From: Halohasta litorea | GTDB lineage: Archaea; Halobacteriota; Halobacteria; Halobacteriales; Haloferacaceae | Length of the DNA: 64,000 nucleotides | Direction: 5' to 3' | NCBI RefSeq assembly: GCF_024494645.1 | Contig: NZ_JANHDJ010000005.1 | Span: 264,704-328,703, forward strand | In this document: one piece after another, positions 26,967 to 35,418 of the stretch | Layout: every line of letters starts with the position of its first letter | Numbering within the stretch: the stretch's first letter is position 1 | Translations under genes and position numbers: made by a program | The notes under the pieces: model-generated | The model's database searches: none | Told to the model about the DNA's origin: nothing | Seen by the model: the letters and a program-made list of their open reading frames with translations, nothing else

Positions 26967-26976
26967 TTTGTATAAG
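26967..26976 (-). promoter_or_regulatory. TATA box of the beta-helix operon
   Basis: CTTATACAAA on the reverse strand, predicting a transcript start near 26946 and a leader of about 77 nt before the ATG at 26869. Confidence 0.5.
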
Positions 26977-27288
26977 AGTTCTTACTATGATAATATTCTG
27001 ATAGTCAAACATAGCTAAACGAAATTAGCAGAGATATATTGAGTTGTGAAACAGTGTAGACTGGTATGTAACTGAGGCTTATATCGAACAACAGCCGTAA
27101 TCTAGTCCTACTAACCGCTCAAAACGCGTCATAGAGATGCATGCACTCTACAACTGTGATGGAAGGGATGCATATCCGCGACCCTCGTCGTCATTGTCAT
27201 ATACTCTCTGTATTGTAACAGTATTCATAATTTGTAACTGAGCTATAACTAAGCAGCCATCCGCACTCCGTTTTCGAAGCGACCACTC

Positions 27289-28527
27289 ATGAAACGGGTT
27301 TCACCGACCGACCGACGCGACGAGAGCGAACAGTATGGGGGGTCCACGGGCGACTCCCTCCGGATTCTCCGGGTCGCCAGCGATATCTATCCCGATGTCA
27401 GCGGTGGGTTGGGACTCCACGTCCACCACCTTTCGCGCGAGCAGGGCGAGCGTGGCCACGACGTCCACGTGCTCGCCGCCGAAAGGGAGGGCGGCGGGAG
27501 AGGGCGACGCGAGGACCGCGACGGCTACACCGTTCACTACCACCCGGAGCTCGCGGCCCCGTTCGGCAACAGCCTCTGTCCGTCGATCGGCCGAAGCCTC
27601 TATGAACACCTCGCGGAGTTCGACGTACTTCATGCCCACTCACATCTGTTTTTCTCGACGAACATGGCGGCAGTCGCCGGGCGGCTCACCGAGACGCCGT
27701 TCGTACTCACGAACCACGGGCTCCGCTCCCAGACCGCACCGCCGTGGCTCCAGGACCTGTATCTCCCGACTGTCGGCCGGTTCACCTTCGAGGCCGCCGA
27801 TAGCATCCTCTGTTATACCGACACCGACAGCCGCCGACTCGACGAACTCGGTGTCGATACCCGCAGACGCGTCATCCACAACGGCATCGACTGTTCGGTG
27901 TTCCGGCCCGTCGAGACCGAGCGGTCGGACCGACAGCTGCTGTACGTGGGGCGGCTGACGGAGGCGAAAGGCGTTCAACTGTTGATTCGGGCGGTCGCTC
28001 ACCTCGACGCCGAGTTCCCCGACCTCTCGCTGATCGTGGTGGGTGAGGGGCCGAACCGGGGCCATCTCGACGCACTCGTCGACGAGTTGGGGCTCGAAGA
28101 GACGGTCACGTTTGTCGGTCGCCTCCCCAACGAGCAGCTACCCGAACTGTACAGCGAGAGCACGCTGTTCGTCCTGCCGAGCCGGAACGAGGGGATGCCA
28201 CGGACCGTTCTCGAAGCGCTGGCCTGCGAAACGCCGGGCGTGACGACACCCCTCCCACAACTCACAACGGTACTGTCCGACGGCGGCCTGACTGTCGACG
28301 ACCGCGAGCCGTCAGCCTTCGCCCGGGCGATCGCGGAACTCCTGGAAGCCCCCGACCGTCGGCGGGCGATGGGCCGGGCGGGCAGACGCCGGGTTGTCGA
28401 GCACCACTCCTGGGAAACGACCGTCGAGGAGACGCTTGCGGAGTATTACGCGCTGCTCGATGACCAGCCGACGACCACGGCGACACACGAGCGGAGAGCA
28501 GACGTACCGCGGGGTGTTGACCAATGA
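27289..28527 (+). CDS. Glycosyltransferase family 4
   Basis: 412 residues, GT-B fold. YPDVSGGLGLHVHHLSREQGERGH is the N-terminal acceptor-side loop, and HAHSHLFFSTNMAAVAG follows. The donor half has LLYVGRLTEAKGVQLLIRAV near 212, VVGEGPNRGHLDALVDELGL, FVGRLPNEQLPELY and the E-x7-E region RNEGMPRTVLEALACETPG. It is the first gene of a two-gene unit; its stop overlaps the next start (ATGA). An AT-rich region upstream holds several possible promoters. Donor and acceptor sugars are unknown. Confidence 0.9.
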   Translation: MKRVSPTDRRDESEQYGGSTGDSLRILRVASDIYPDVSGGLGLHVHHLSREQGERGHDVHVLAAEREGGGRGRREDRDGYTVHYHPELAAPFGNSLCPSIGRSLYEHLAEFDVLHAHSHLFFSTNMAAVAGRLTETPFVLTNHGLRSQTAPPWLQDLYLPTVGRFTFEAADSILCYTDTDSRRLDELGVDTRRRVIHNGIDCSVFRPVETERSDRQLLYVGRLTEAKGVQLLIRAVAHLDAEFPDLSLIVVGEGPNRGHLDALVDELGLEETVTFVGRLPNEQLPELYSESTLFVLPSRNEGMPRTVLEALACETPGVTTPLPQLTTVLSDGGLTVDDREPSAFARAIAELLEAPDRRRAMGRAGRRRVVEHHSWETTVEETLAEYYALLDDQPTTTATHERRADVPRGVDQ

Positions 28528-29657
28528 CCGACCGAACCGGCGAACTGCTAACTGAGGCTGACAATCCGGCCGAGACATCACAAAGCGAACAAACTCGGGT
28601 CTTCTGGCCGTTTTTCATCGGAACCGACAACCCGATCTCCTACCTCTACCAGCAGATCGCCCCGAAATTCGACGCGGGGGAGTTCGACATTACCGTTTTG
28701 GCCTCGGGCGGAGACGGACAGCTCGAAGCCGACAACGTGCGGACGATCCCGGCAGCGGAGTTCTACACGTGGGCGGGGCGGCTCACACTCGCTCGCCACG
28801 CCATCGAGTCGTACGACCTACTCCATACGGGTGGGATTCCGGCACTCCATTATCCGGTTGCACTGCTCGCCCGGCTTCGAAACCCGACCGCAACCCATGT
28901 CCACACCTACCGGATCGACGCCGACCCGGATTCCGACCGGACGCCGACAGCCCTCAGGCGACGACTCGGACGACGGGCCACGATTACGACCGCGGTTAGC
29001 GAACACACGGCTGGCACCGTACGGTCGACGTTCGGCCTCGATCCGGTCGTCATCTACAACGCCGTCGATACGGCCCAGTTTCACCCGGACTACGAGCGGA
29101 CACCGCTGCTGGAGCGATACGGGGCCGACCGCCCGGTGTTCGTCTTCGTCGGGAGCTTCGAGCGACGGAAACACCCACTGGACGTGATCAGTGTCGCCAA
29201 GCAGGTTCCGGAGGCGACGTTTCTGCTGATCGGCGGGGGCGGGACACAGGATCGGGACGAACTCGTCGCCGACCGGGCGGCCAACGTCGACAACGCACAC
29301 GTCGTCGGTCGCGTCCCGAAGGATCGACTCCCGGCAGTCTATGCGAACGCCGACGGACTGCTGTTCCCCTCGACGATGGAGGGTTGTCCGAACGTCGTCC
29401 TGGAGGCCTTCGCCTCCGGCACACCCGTCGTTGGCTACAACGCGACATCAATGCCCGAGTTGGTCGTCGACGGCCAGCGGGGCTACCTGGCCGACAGCGG
29501 CGACGTACGCGGACTGATCGATGGTGTCCGATCGGTGATCGCCGACTCGACGAACCGATTAGGCGACAACGCGAGAGGGTACGTCCACCGAAACCACACC
29601 TTCGAGACCGTCGCCCAACAGTACGCCGACGTCTACCGCACCGCACTGGGCGACTAG
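28524..29657 (+). CDS. Glycosyltransferase family 4
   Basis: 377 residues, translationally coupled to the upstream transferase by a 4-nt overlap. The C-terminal donor domain has VFVFVGSFERRKHPLDVISVA near 210, FLLIGGGGTQDRDELVAD, VVGRVPKDRLPAVYANADGLLFPS and the E-x7-E motif in EGCPNVVLEAFASGTPVVGY. The N-terminal half is more divergent (FWPFFIGTDNPISYLYQQ). It is expected to act in sequence with the 27289 product on the same lipid-linked glycan. Confidence 0.9.
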   Translation: MTDRTGELLTEADNPAETSQSEQTRVFWPFFIGTDNPISYLYQQIAPKFDAGEFDITVLASGGDGQLEADNVRTIPAAEFYTWAGRLTLARHAIESYDLLHTGGIPALHYPVALLARLRNPTATHVHTYRIDADPDSDRTPTALRRRLGRRATITTAVSEHTAGTVRSTFGLDPVVIYNAVDTAQFHPDYERTPLLERYGADRPVFVFVGSFERRKHPLDVISVAKQVPEATFLLIGGGGTQDRDELVADRAANVDNAHVVGRVPKDRLPAVYANADGLLFPSTMEGCPNVVLEAFASGTPVVGYNATSMPELVVDGQRGYLADSGDVRGLIDGVRSVIADSTNRLGDNARGYVHRNHTFETVAQQYADVYRTALGD

Positions 29658-29686
29658 CGCTGTAGACGTCCACCAGTCGGCCCGAC

Positions 29687-30802
29687 TCACTCATCCGAAC
29701 ACTGCCGAAGGACATCGCCGTAGGCCTGGGCGACAGCACTAATTTCGAACTGTGTTTCGAAGAGCCGCTGGCCGGTGGTACCGAGATTCTTGCGGGCTGT
29801 GTCGTCGGTCGCAAGGAGTGACACCGTGTCGACGAGCGTGTCGAAATCACCCTCAGCGAAGCCGCCGACCGACTGGTCGCCCGCGATACGCCCCGGATCG
29901 ACCGCCAAACTCACGACGGGCGTGCCGACCCGCCAGGCCTCCAGGAAGGTGTTGGGGAACCCCTCGTAGGCGGACGTCGAGACGAGACAGGTCGCCGACC
30001 GATAGTACTCGTGGATCGCATCCGGGTCGACGACCCCCTCGTAGTGGAGGTTGTCGAGGGAGTCGATCCGCCGACGCAGCCGCTGGTGGTAGCTGTCGTC
30101 GCTGCCCGCGGGGCCGACCAGCCGGAACTCGATGTCGGGCAGCGCCGCTGCGAGGTCGACAAACAGGTGGGGGCGTTTCTGGTCCTGGTCGAGCCGCCCG
30201 ACCCATAGCACGTACTCACGATCGTGATAGGGCCTGGTGGAATCGGCGAGCGGATAACCGTTGGGAACGACCGCTGGCTCCCTGCCGTACTGCCGTCGAA
30301 CCAGCCGCGACTGTTTCGGCGTCTGTGCGATAATCGCCGCCGCCCGGTCCATTCCCCGTTCGAACAACCGGCGTTTGACCGCGCCGAGCTCGGCCGGGCG
30401 GTCGGTGATGTTGGCGTCGTTCGCCACGTTGTACACCCACGGCGTCCCGAGGACATCGGCGAGTGTGGCCACCACCGCCGCGAAGGCTGGCGTGCCACGG
30501 TGGACGAACACGTCGGGGTCGATCCGGTGCATCGTGGCGGCCAGATCGGCCAGCCGCCCGAGCTGATCGGTCGCCGAGGCCTCCGAGTGTGGATCGTAGG
30601 TTCGGTGGAGGACGACCCCGTTGCGGATCTCTTTGAGGGGCTGCCCGTAGTCGGCGACGATCACGTGGACGTCGAACGCGTCGGTCAGCTCCGCGGCGAG
30701 CAACGAGAGTTGGCGCTCGGCGCCGCCGCCGGTCACCCCCTGTCCGTCGACGAAGTAGCCATACGAGTCGAGCGAGACGAGACAGACGCTCGGCGTTCCC
30801 AT
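29687..30802 (-). CDS. Glycosyltransferase family 4
   Basis: 371 residues from ATG at 30802 (MGTPSVCLVSLDSYGYF). The open frame has an ATG at 30838, but that codon lies inside the likely TATA element, so 30802 is preferred. VTGGGAERQLSLLAAEL is the Gly-rich loop, YVLWVGRLDQDQKRPHLFVDLA begins the donor domain near 178, and YEGFPNTFLEAWRVGTPVVSL contains the E-x7-E signature. It is convergent with the coupled pair ending at 29657. The sugar specificity is unknown. Confidence 0.9.
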   Translation of the reverse strand: MGTPSVCLVSLDSYGYFVDGQGVTGGGAERQLSLLAAELTDAFDVHVIVADYGQPLKEIRNGVVLHRTYDPHSEASATDQLGRLADLAATMHRIDPDVFVHRGTPAFAAVVATLADVLGTPWVYNVANDANITDRPAELGAVKRRLFERGMDRAAAIIAQTPKQSRLVRRQYGREPAVVPNGYPLADSTRPYHDREYVLWVGRLDQDQKRPHLFVDLAAALPDIEFRLVGPAGSDDSYHQRLRRRIDSLDNLHYEGVVDPDAIHEYYRSATCLVSTSAYEGFPNTFLEAWRVGTPVVSLAVDPGRIAGDQSVGGFAEGDFDTLVDTVSLLATDDTARKNLGTTGQRLFETQFEISAVAQAYGDVLRQCSDE

Positions 30803-30825
30803 TGGCGGCTGATCGACCCTCGCTC

Positions 30826-30835
30826 GGTTAGTTAC
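30826..30835 (-). promoter_or_regulatory. TATA box of the 29687 glycosyltransferase
   Basis: GTAACTAACC on the reverse strand, centred 28 nt from the ATG at 30802. It decides between two in-frame starts. Confidence 0.45.
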
Positions 30836-31013
30836 CACCCGCCTTCCCCGATGGGGCGACAGCTGTGCCGAGAGCTGGCTCCGAGGCAGTCACTGGCCAC
30901 TGGCGGCTGACCACTGGTGGCTGGCGTAGTGTCCGGATACTATCCGGTAGGCACTCGATACAAGCGTCGGACGCGGCTACTGTAGCCGATCGGTTCCGCT
31001 CGGCGCAGGGCGA

Positions 31014-31814
31014 TCAGAACAGTTTCAGTTGGAGTCGCCACAGATACCGCGAAACCAAAAGCAGCGTCAACATAGGGACGAACGACCGGTATTCGATGCC
31101 GCTTTCCTCCTCGCCGTAGTGGGCTGTCGTCGGGACATCCAGAATGTTGACGTCGTTGACGTTGAGGTGGACGAGCATATCGTTGAGGAACCCATACCCG
31201 TCATAGAGGCGGTCGATCTCCAGCTCCTGGAGGGCTGCCGTGCTGATGGCGGTGTAACCGTTCTGTGGGTCGGTCATCCCCCAGTAGCCGCTGGCGATGC
31301 GTGTCAACCCCGTCAATAAGGCGTTTCCGAACAGCCGCCACGACGACATCTGGGCCCGCTGTGTCGGGTTGTCGAGTCGGTTTCCCTTCGTGTAGGCTGC
31401 CTCGCCAGCCACGATCGGATCGAGGAACCGATCCAGGATGGTCGGATCCATCTGGCCGTCGCCGTCGATGACCGCAACGAGATCCATCCCGGCGTCGATG
31501 GCCGCGTTGTATCCCGTTTTTACTGCGCCGCCGCGGCCCGTGTTGGTGTCGTGGCGGATCGGCACGACCGCCGTCTCCCGCCCCCCGTCGGATGTCAGCT
31601 CCGACTCGACGCCGCGGGAGTCCGTCGTCGTACTCGGGGCCGACTCGATGCGGGAGACGTATCGTTGGATCTCGGTCCACGTCTCGTCGGTCGAACAGTC
31701 ATCGACCGGATAGATCCGGTCGACGTAGCTCGGGACCGCTTCGAGCACGTCCCCGATGAACTGTGCCTCGTTGTACACCGGGATGACGACGGCGACAGCG
31801 TGGTCCCGGTACAT
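31014..31814 (-). CDS. Glycosyltransferase family 2 (dolichol-phosphate-sugar synthase-like)
   Basis: 266 residues from ATG at 31814 (MYRDHAVAVVIPVYNEAQFIG). The GT-A motifs are VIPVYNEA near 10, VDDCSTDETW near 40 and the metal-binding VIDGDGQMDP near 117. An insert near residues 50-80 is unusual in length. The C-terminal part, with WGMTDPQNGYTAIS and a basic hydrophobic end (LLLVSRYLWRLQLKLF), suggests membrane association. Enzymes of this type charge dolichol phosphate with glucose or mannose, or extend lipid-linked glycans. An upstream in-frame ATG at 31841 is less likely. Confidence 0.88.
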   Translation of the reverse strand: MYRDHAVAVVIPVYNEAQFIGDVLEAVPSYVDRIYPVDDCSTDETWTEIQRYVSRIESAPSTTTDSRGVESELTSDGGRETAVVPIRHDTNTGRGGAVKTGYNAAIDAGMDLVAVIDGDGQMDPTILDRFLDPIVAGEAAYTKGNRLDNPTQRAQMSSWRLFGNALLTGLTRIASGYWGMTDPQNGYTAISTAALQELEIDRLYDGYGFLNDMLVHLNVNDVNILDVPTTAHYGEEESGIEYRSFVPMLTLLLVSRYLWRLQLKLF

Positions 31815-31841
31815 CTCACACACCACCGCAAACAGCAGCAC

Positions 31842-32417
31842 AGTTCACCGTACTGCAGGGCCAGTGCGGTCCTGCTGGTCCGAGATGACGCTGCCGATTG
31901 CCGCTGTTCTGCGGCCGGAGGGCGAGGGTTGGCTGCTCGCTGTCACGTGGGTTGGACGAACACCGATTGCCCGCAGACGGGATGACAGGTGGTATAAAGC
32001 GGGACGGGCCGACCCGAGAGGTGGTCATATGGCCGACCCGACACGAACCATCCGTATTGTAATGTCTTGTCTGTGAACCGTCGCTGTGGATAACAACTAA
32101 CTACTACACTGGGCCAGCTGGCGGTAGCTATATATTATACATATATGTTCATCGAGATGCCATACAACAGCAGTTTCTCACCTGTTTGGCCCCTATTTGC
32201 ACTAGCGAGCTGCACTCTGTATGATAAACATCTGATATTCGGATTGGATTTTTGATAGTAACCGGTATGGATTGGATAACTAAGCAGTTCGCTTCGGACG
32301 GTCTGTGTAGATGTCAGACAATTATCTCACGGCCCCAACTCGGACGGCGCGACAGTTGTGCCCGGGGACAAAGAGAGCCGAGCGCTCGACCACGGCCAGC
32401 CGACAGGGGAGGACCGC
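31842..32417. other. Intergenic region with AT-rich core
   Basis: 576 nt between divergent genes. At 31990-31999 a TATA-like GGTATAAAGC is followed 30-40 nt later by an ATG (32030) opening only a 15-codon frame. The section 32090-32290 is strongly AT-rich with TATATATTATACATATATG at 32129-32147. The last 130 nt before 32418 are GC-rich and are probably leader of the epimerase gene. I see no convincing gene. Confidence 0.5.
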
Positions 32418-33401
32418 ATGAGCGTTCTCGTCACCGGCGGCGCGGGATTCATCGGCTCCCACATTACCGAGGCACTGTTGCAACGCGGCCACGAGGTCGT
32501 TGTCCTGGATAACCTCGATCCCTACTACGACGTCGACATCAAACGGCAGAACATCGAACGGTGTCGGGAAATCGAAACCGGCCGCTTCGAGTTCGTCGAG
32601 GGGTCGATCACCGACGAACGACTCGTCGAGGAGGTCTTTTCGACGTACGATGTCGAGTTCGTCTACCACGAGGCCGCCCGCGCGGGCGTCCGAACGAGTG
32701 TCGAACAGCCGCTGTTCTACGAACGGAACAACGTCGGCGGCCTGCTAACGCTGCTCGAAGCCGCGACCGACCACGGCGTCGAGCGGTTCGTCAACGCCTC
32801 CTCGTCGTCGGTGTACGGTCGGCCCGACTATCTGCCGTACGACGAGGCCCATCCGAACTACCCGAAAAGCCCCTACGGGACGACGAAGCTCGCGGCCGAA
32901 CACTACTGTAAGGTCTGGCAGTCGGTCCACGGCCTCCCGACGGTGAGCCTCCGGTATTTCACCGTCTACGGGCCGCGGATGCGACCGAACATGGCGATCT
33001 CGAATTTCGTCTCACGCGGTCTCAACGGTGAACCGCCGGTGATCTACGGCGACGGCGAACAGACCCGAGACTTCACGTATATCGACGACGTGGTCGCGGC
33101 GAACCTCCGGCTCCTGGAGACCGACGCCGCCGACGGCGAGGTGTTGAACATCGGCTCGACGGACAACATTACGATCACCGAACTCGCCGATCACGTCATT
33201 TCGCAGGTCGACAGCGAGCTCGAACCGATCTATGAGGCCGAACAGCAAGCCGACGCACGCCACACCCACGCCGACGTCTCGAAAGCACGCGATCTGATTG
33301 GGTATGCTCCGTCGACTGATATCCGCGAGGGAGTGGGTGAATTCATCGAGTGGTACCGGCAGAACCGCGAGTGGTACGAACCCCTCGTCGTGAGCTCCTG
33401 A
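32418..33401 (+). CDS. Nucleotide-sugar epimerase (UDP-glucuronate 4-epimerase-like)
   Basis: 327 residues from ATG at 32418 (MSVLVTGGAGFIGSH). The Rossmann motif GGAGFIG is at 7-13. LDNLDPYYDVDIKRQNIER resembles UDP-glucuronate 4-epimerases and WbpP rather than plain GalE. NASSSSVYGRPDYLPYDE and YGTTK (about 155-159) are the catalytic region; GDGEQTRDFTYIDDV is the nucleotide-sugar marker. With UDP-glucose dehydrogenase in the same locus, conversion of UDP-glucuronate to UDP-galacturonate is a reasonable inference. Confidence 0.9.
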   Translation: MSVLVTGGAGFIGSHITEALLQRGHEVVVLDNLDPYYDVDIKRQNIERCREIETGRFEFVEGSITDERLVEEVFSTYDVEFVYHEAARAGVRTSVEQPLFYERNNVGGLLTLLEAATDHGVERFVNASSSSVYGRPDYLPYDEAHPNYPKSPYGTTKLAAEHYCKVWQSVHGLPTVSLRYFTVYGPRMRPNMAISNFVSRGLNGEPPVIYGDGEQTRDFTYIDDVVAANLRLLETDAADGEVLNIGSTDNITITELADHVISQVDSELEPIYEAEQQADARHTHADVSKARDLIGYAPSTDIREGVGEFIEWYRQNREWYEPLVVSS

Positions 33402-33646
33402 TCGGGCGGTCAGCCTGGGTAGTAGGGGCCGTCTACCCCGTATTCAGGGGCGTATACCGAGAATAACCCCGCTCGGCTCCGGTTTTTCGAAACACAGCGA
33501 CCACAGGCAGAGAGATCACTCCACACAGGGCGACGCTCCGAACGCAGTCTGTGGGTCCGGAGGGGGCTGAGTGGAGTATCCTGAACGAATACGGTGTAAT
33601 TCTGAGAGTAACTAAGCCGGTAGCTGTGGATACGTTGACTGTCATA

Positions 33647-34291
33647 ATGAACGTGATCGCAATCGGGGCGCATCCGGACGACATCGAAATCGGGGCTGGT
33701 GGATCAATCGCACTCCATCGGGCGCGCGGCGACTCGGTTCGGTTTCTCATCCTCACACGCGGCGGCGAGCTCTCGCCGCCCGCAAAACGGGAGACCGAAG
33801 CCAGAGAGGCAGCCGACGTCCTCGACGTCGACGACATCCACGTGATGGGGTACGACGACACGAAAGTTCCCTACGACAACGAGATCGTCAAACGGATCGA
33901 TGACCACCTCACGGAGATCGACGTCGACCGCGCCTACATCCACACCGAAGAGGACACCCACCAGGATCACCGACACGCCGCGCTCGCCTCGATCGCCGCT
34001 GGCCGGAACACCGACGAGGTGCTGGCCTTCGAGTCGCCGTCGACGCGGTCGTCGTTCGATCCACAGTACTACAACTCCCTGAGCGAGGAGTTCCTCGAAC
34101 GGAAAATAGACGCCATCAGGACCCACAAGAGCCAGCGCGAAAAGAAGTACCTAGAAGCTGAGGCGATGAAAGGACTCGCTCGGTTCCGCGGTCGGCAGGC
34201 GAACACCCGGTACGCGGAGGCCTTTCAGGTGATTCGCATCAGAGAAGACCAGACCGCGACCCACGAGCTGACGACCGAAATGTTGGACTGA
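33647..34291 (+). CDS. PIG-L family deacetylase
   Basis: 214 residues from ATG at 33647. The zinc motif AHPDDIEIGAGG is at 8-19, with the second metal His in HTEEDTHQDHRHAA near 106. VMGYDDTKVPYDNEIV and the C-terminal RYAEAFQVIRI are typical. LmbE/PIG-L enzymes remove N-acetyl groups from GlcNAc-type sugars. In this locus it may deacetylate a sugar intermediate before modification. An upstream in-frame start exists at 33551, but it lacks family similarity. Confidence 0.9.
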   Translation: MNVIAIGAHPDDIEIGAGGSIALHRARGDSVRFLILTRGGELSPPAKRETEAREAADVLDVDDIHVMGYDDTKVPYDNEIVKRIDDHLTEIDVDRAYIHTEEDTHQDHRHAALASIAAGRNTDEVLAFESPSTRSSFDPQYYNSLSEEFLERKIDAIRTHKSQREKKYLEAEAMKGLARFRGRQANTRYAEAFQVIRIREDQTATHELTTEMLD

Positions 34292-34373
34292 TCGGTCACT
34301 CCCTGTTTCTGCGATCCAATAAAAAGCGATTGTGGCACAGCCTGTCGAGTTTCGGCCGGTAGACGGCAGCTAC

Positions 34374-35108
34374 TCAGTCGTCGGCGACGACCGTGTCTTG
34401 CGATTCGAGGCGCTGTTCGGCCTCGTCTCGGTCTTCAGGATAGCCGATATCGATCCGCCAGCCGTCGATCGGAATGGCGTCGATCGTCCGGCCGCTGCGG
34501 ATCAACAGATCGATCGCCTCGCTGATCTCGTACTCGCCGCGGTTCGACGGCTGGACGAGCCGACAGGCCGGGAAGATCGCCGGTGAGAACGTATAAAAGC
34601 CGGTCATCACGAGGTTCGAGTTCGGGTCGTCGGGTTTTTCGACGACGTCGGTGATCTCGCCGTAGGGGTTCGTCTCACAGACCCCGTAGCGGTCGGCGTT
34701 TTCCCATGGGACTTCCTCGACGAGGAAGGCGGCGTCCGCGCGGTCTTCCCGTTGTCGACGGATGACGTCCTGGAGGTTCGCGTTGAAGATGTTGTCGCCC
34801 AACATGAGCATGAAGTCGTCGTCGACGTACTCCTCGACGGTCAGCAATGCGTGGGCGAGTCCCTTCTGTTCTCGTTGGTGGGTGTAGGTGATCGGAATGC
34901 CCTCGAAGGCGTCGCCGTAGTGCTCGATGATCTCCTCTTTCATGTAGCCCACGACGAGGATGAACTCGTCGGTCCCCAGCTCGGCGAGCTGTTCGAGACA
35001 GTGGGTGATGATCGGCTGGCCGTCGACTTCGACCATCCCTTTGGGCTTGTCTTCGGTGAGCGGGCGGAGTCGTGTCCCCTCACCGGCAGCGAGGATAACT
35101 GATTTCAT
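34374..35108 (-). CDS. aglF: Sugar-1-phosphate nucleotidyltransferase (AglF-like)
   Basis: 244 residues. The nucleotide-binding signature ILAAGEGTRLRPLTEDKPKGMVEV lies at residues 5-28. LMLGDNIF near 101, VVEKPDDP near 148 and GWRIDIGYPED near 221 are the sugar-binding and metal-binding motifs. The pattern matches haloarchaeal AglF, which makes UDP-glucose from glucose-1-phosphate and UTP; thymidylyltransferase activity cannot be excluded. Its ATG overlaps the stop of a 17-codon upstream ORF. It is convergent with the PIG-L gene. Confidence 0.88.
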   Translation of the reverse strand: MKSVILAAGEGTRLRPLTEDKPKGMVEVDGQPIITHCLEQLAELGTDEFILVVGYMKEEIIEHYGDAFEGIPITYTHQREQKGLAHALLTVEEYVDDDFMLMLGDNIFNANLQDVIRRQREDRADAAFLVEEVPWENADRYGVCETNPYGEITDVVEKPDDPNSNLVMTGFYTFSPAIFPACRLVQPSNRGEYEISEAIDLLIRSGRTIDAIPIDGWRIDIGYPEDRDEAEQRLESQDTVVADD

Positions 35109-35158
35109 GGATCCACCGCCACCGGTGTCGCGACATGGAGGGTTGCTGTGTAGTGCAT
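35105..35158 (-). CDS. 17-codon leader ORF coupled to the nucleotidyltransferase
   Basis: ATG at 35158 opens MHYTATLHVATPVAVDP and stops at TGA 35105-35107, which overlaps the aglF-like ATG (35106-35108) as ATGA. GGGAGGTG, a strong Shine-Dalgarno match, sits immediately before the leader ATG, and an AT-rich promoter candidate (35181-35195) lies 27-33 nt upstream. The arrangement suggests translational coupling or attenuation. The peptide itself matches no family I know. Confidence 0.4.
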   Translation of the reverse strand: MHYTATLHVATPVAVDP

Positions 35159-35418
35159 CACCTCCCTTCTTTTGAAGACTCGATAATTGTTATAGACGGA
35201 ATACGAACGTACTGGATGGTAATAGGAGACAAACAGCCTGTGAGTGTCTGGTAAGTAGTTTATAACTACACAATAACTCCCCTCTCGGAGTGTCGTTGTC
35301 ACTGCAAGCGCGAGCAGACGACCACTGGCCGATGAGGGGCTCCTCGGGACGAGTGATCGATTCCCAAATACTGAGATTCTGGGACTATCATAACTTCCAG
35401 GACACCGAACGAGGAGGT
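35109..35418. other. Divergent intergenic region, nucleotidyltransferase and acetyltransferase
   Basis: 310 nt. The left end has the leader ORF and its promoter candidate (CTATAACAATTATCG on the reverse strand, 35181-35195). The middle is AT-rich around 35255-35280. TCATAACTT at about 35385-35393 is the likely promoter of the acetyltransferase at 35419. Nothing else is recognised. Confidence 0.5.

Larger units (their letters stand above)
26870..27288. other. AT-rich divergent intergenic region with hairpin leader
   Basis: 419 nt between the beta-helix operon and the GT4 gene at 27289. The left part (26870-26946) is the predicted leader of the beta-helix operon. The rest is among the most AT-rich sequence in the window, with several TATA-like boxes (26967-26976, about 27030, about 27215, about 27250) and no credible ORF. 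Confidence 0.6.
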
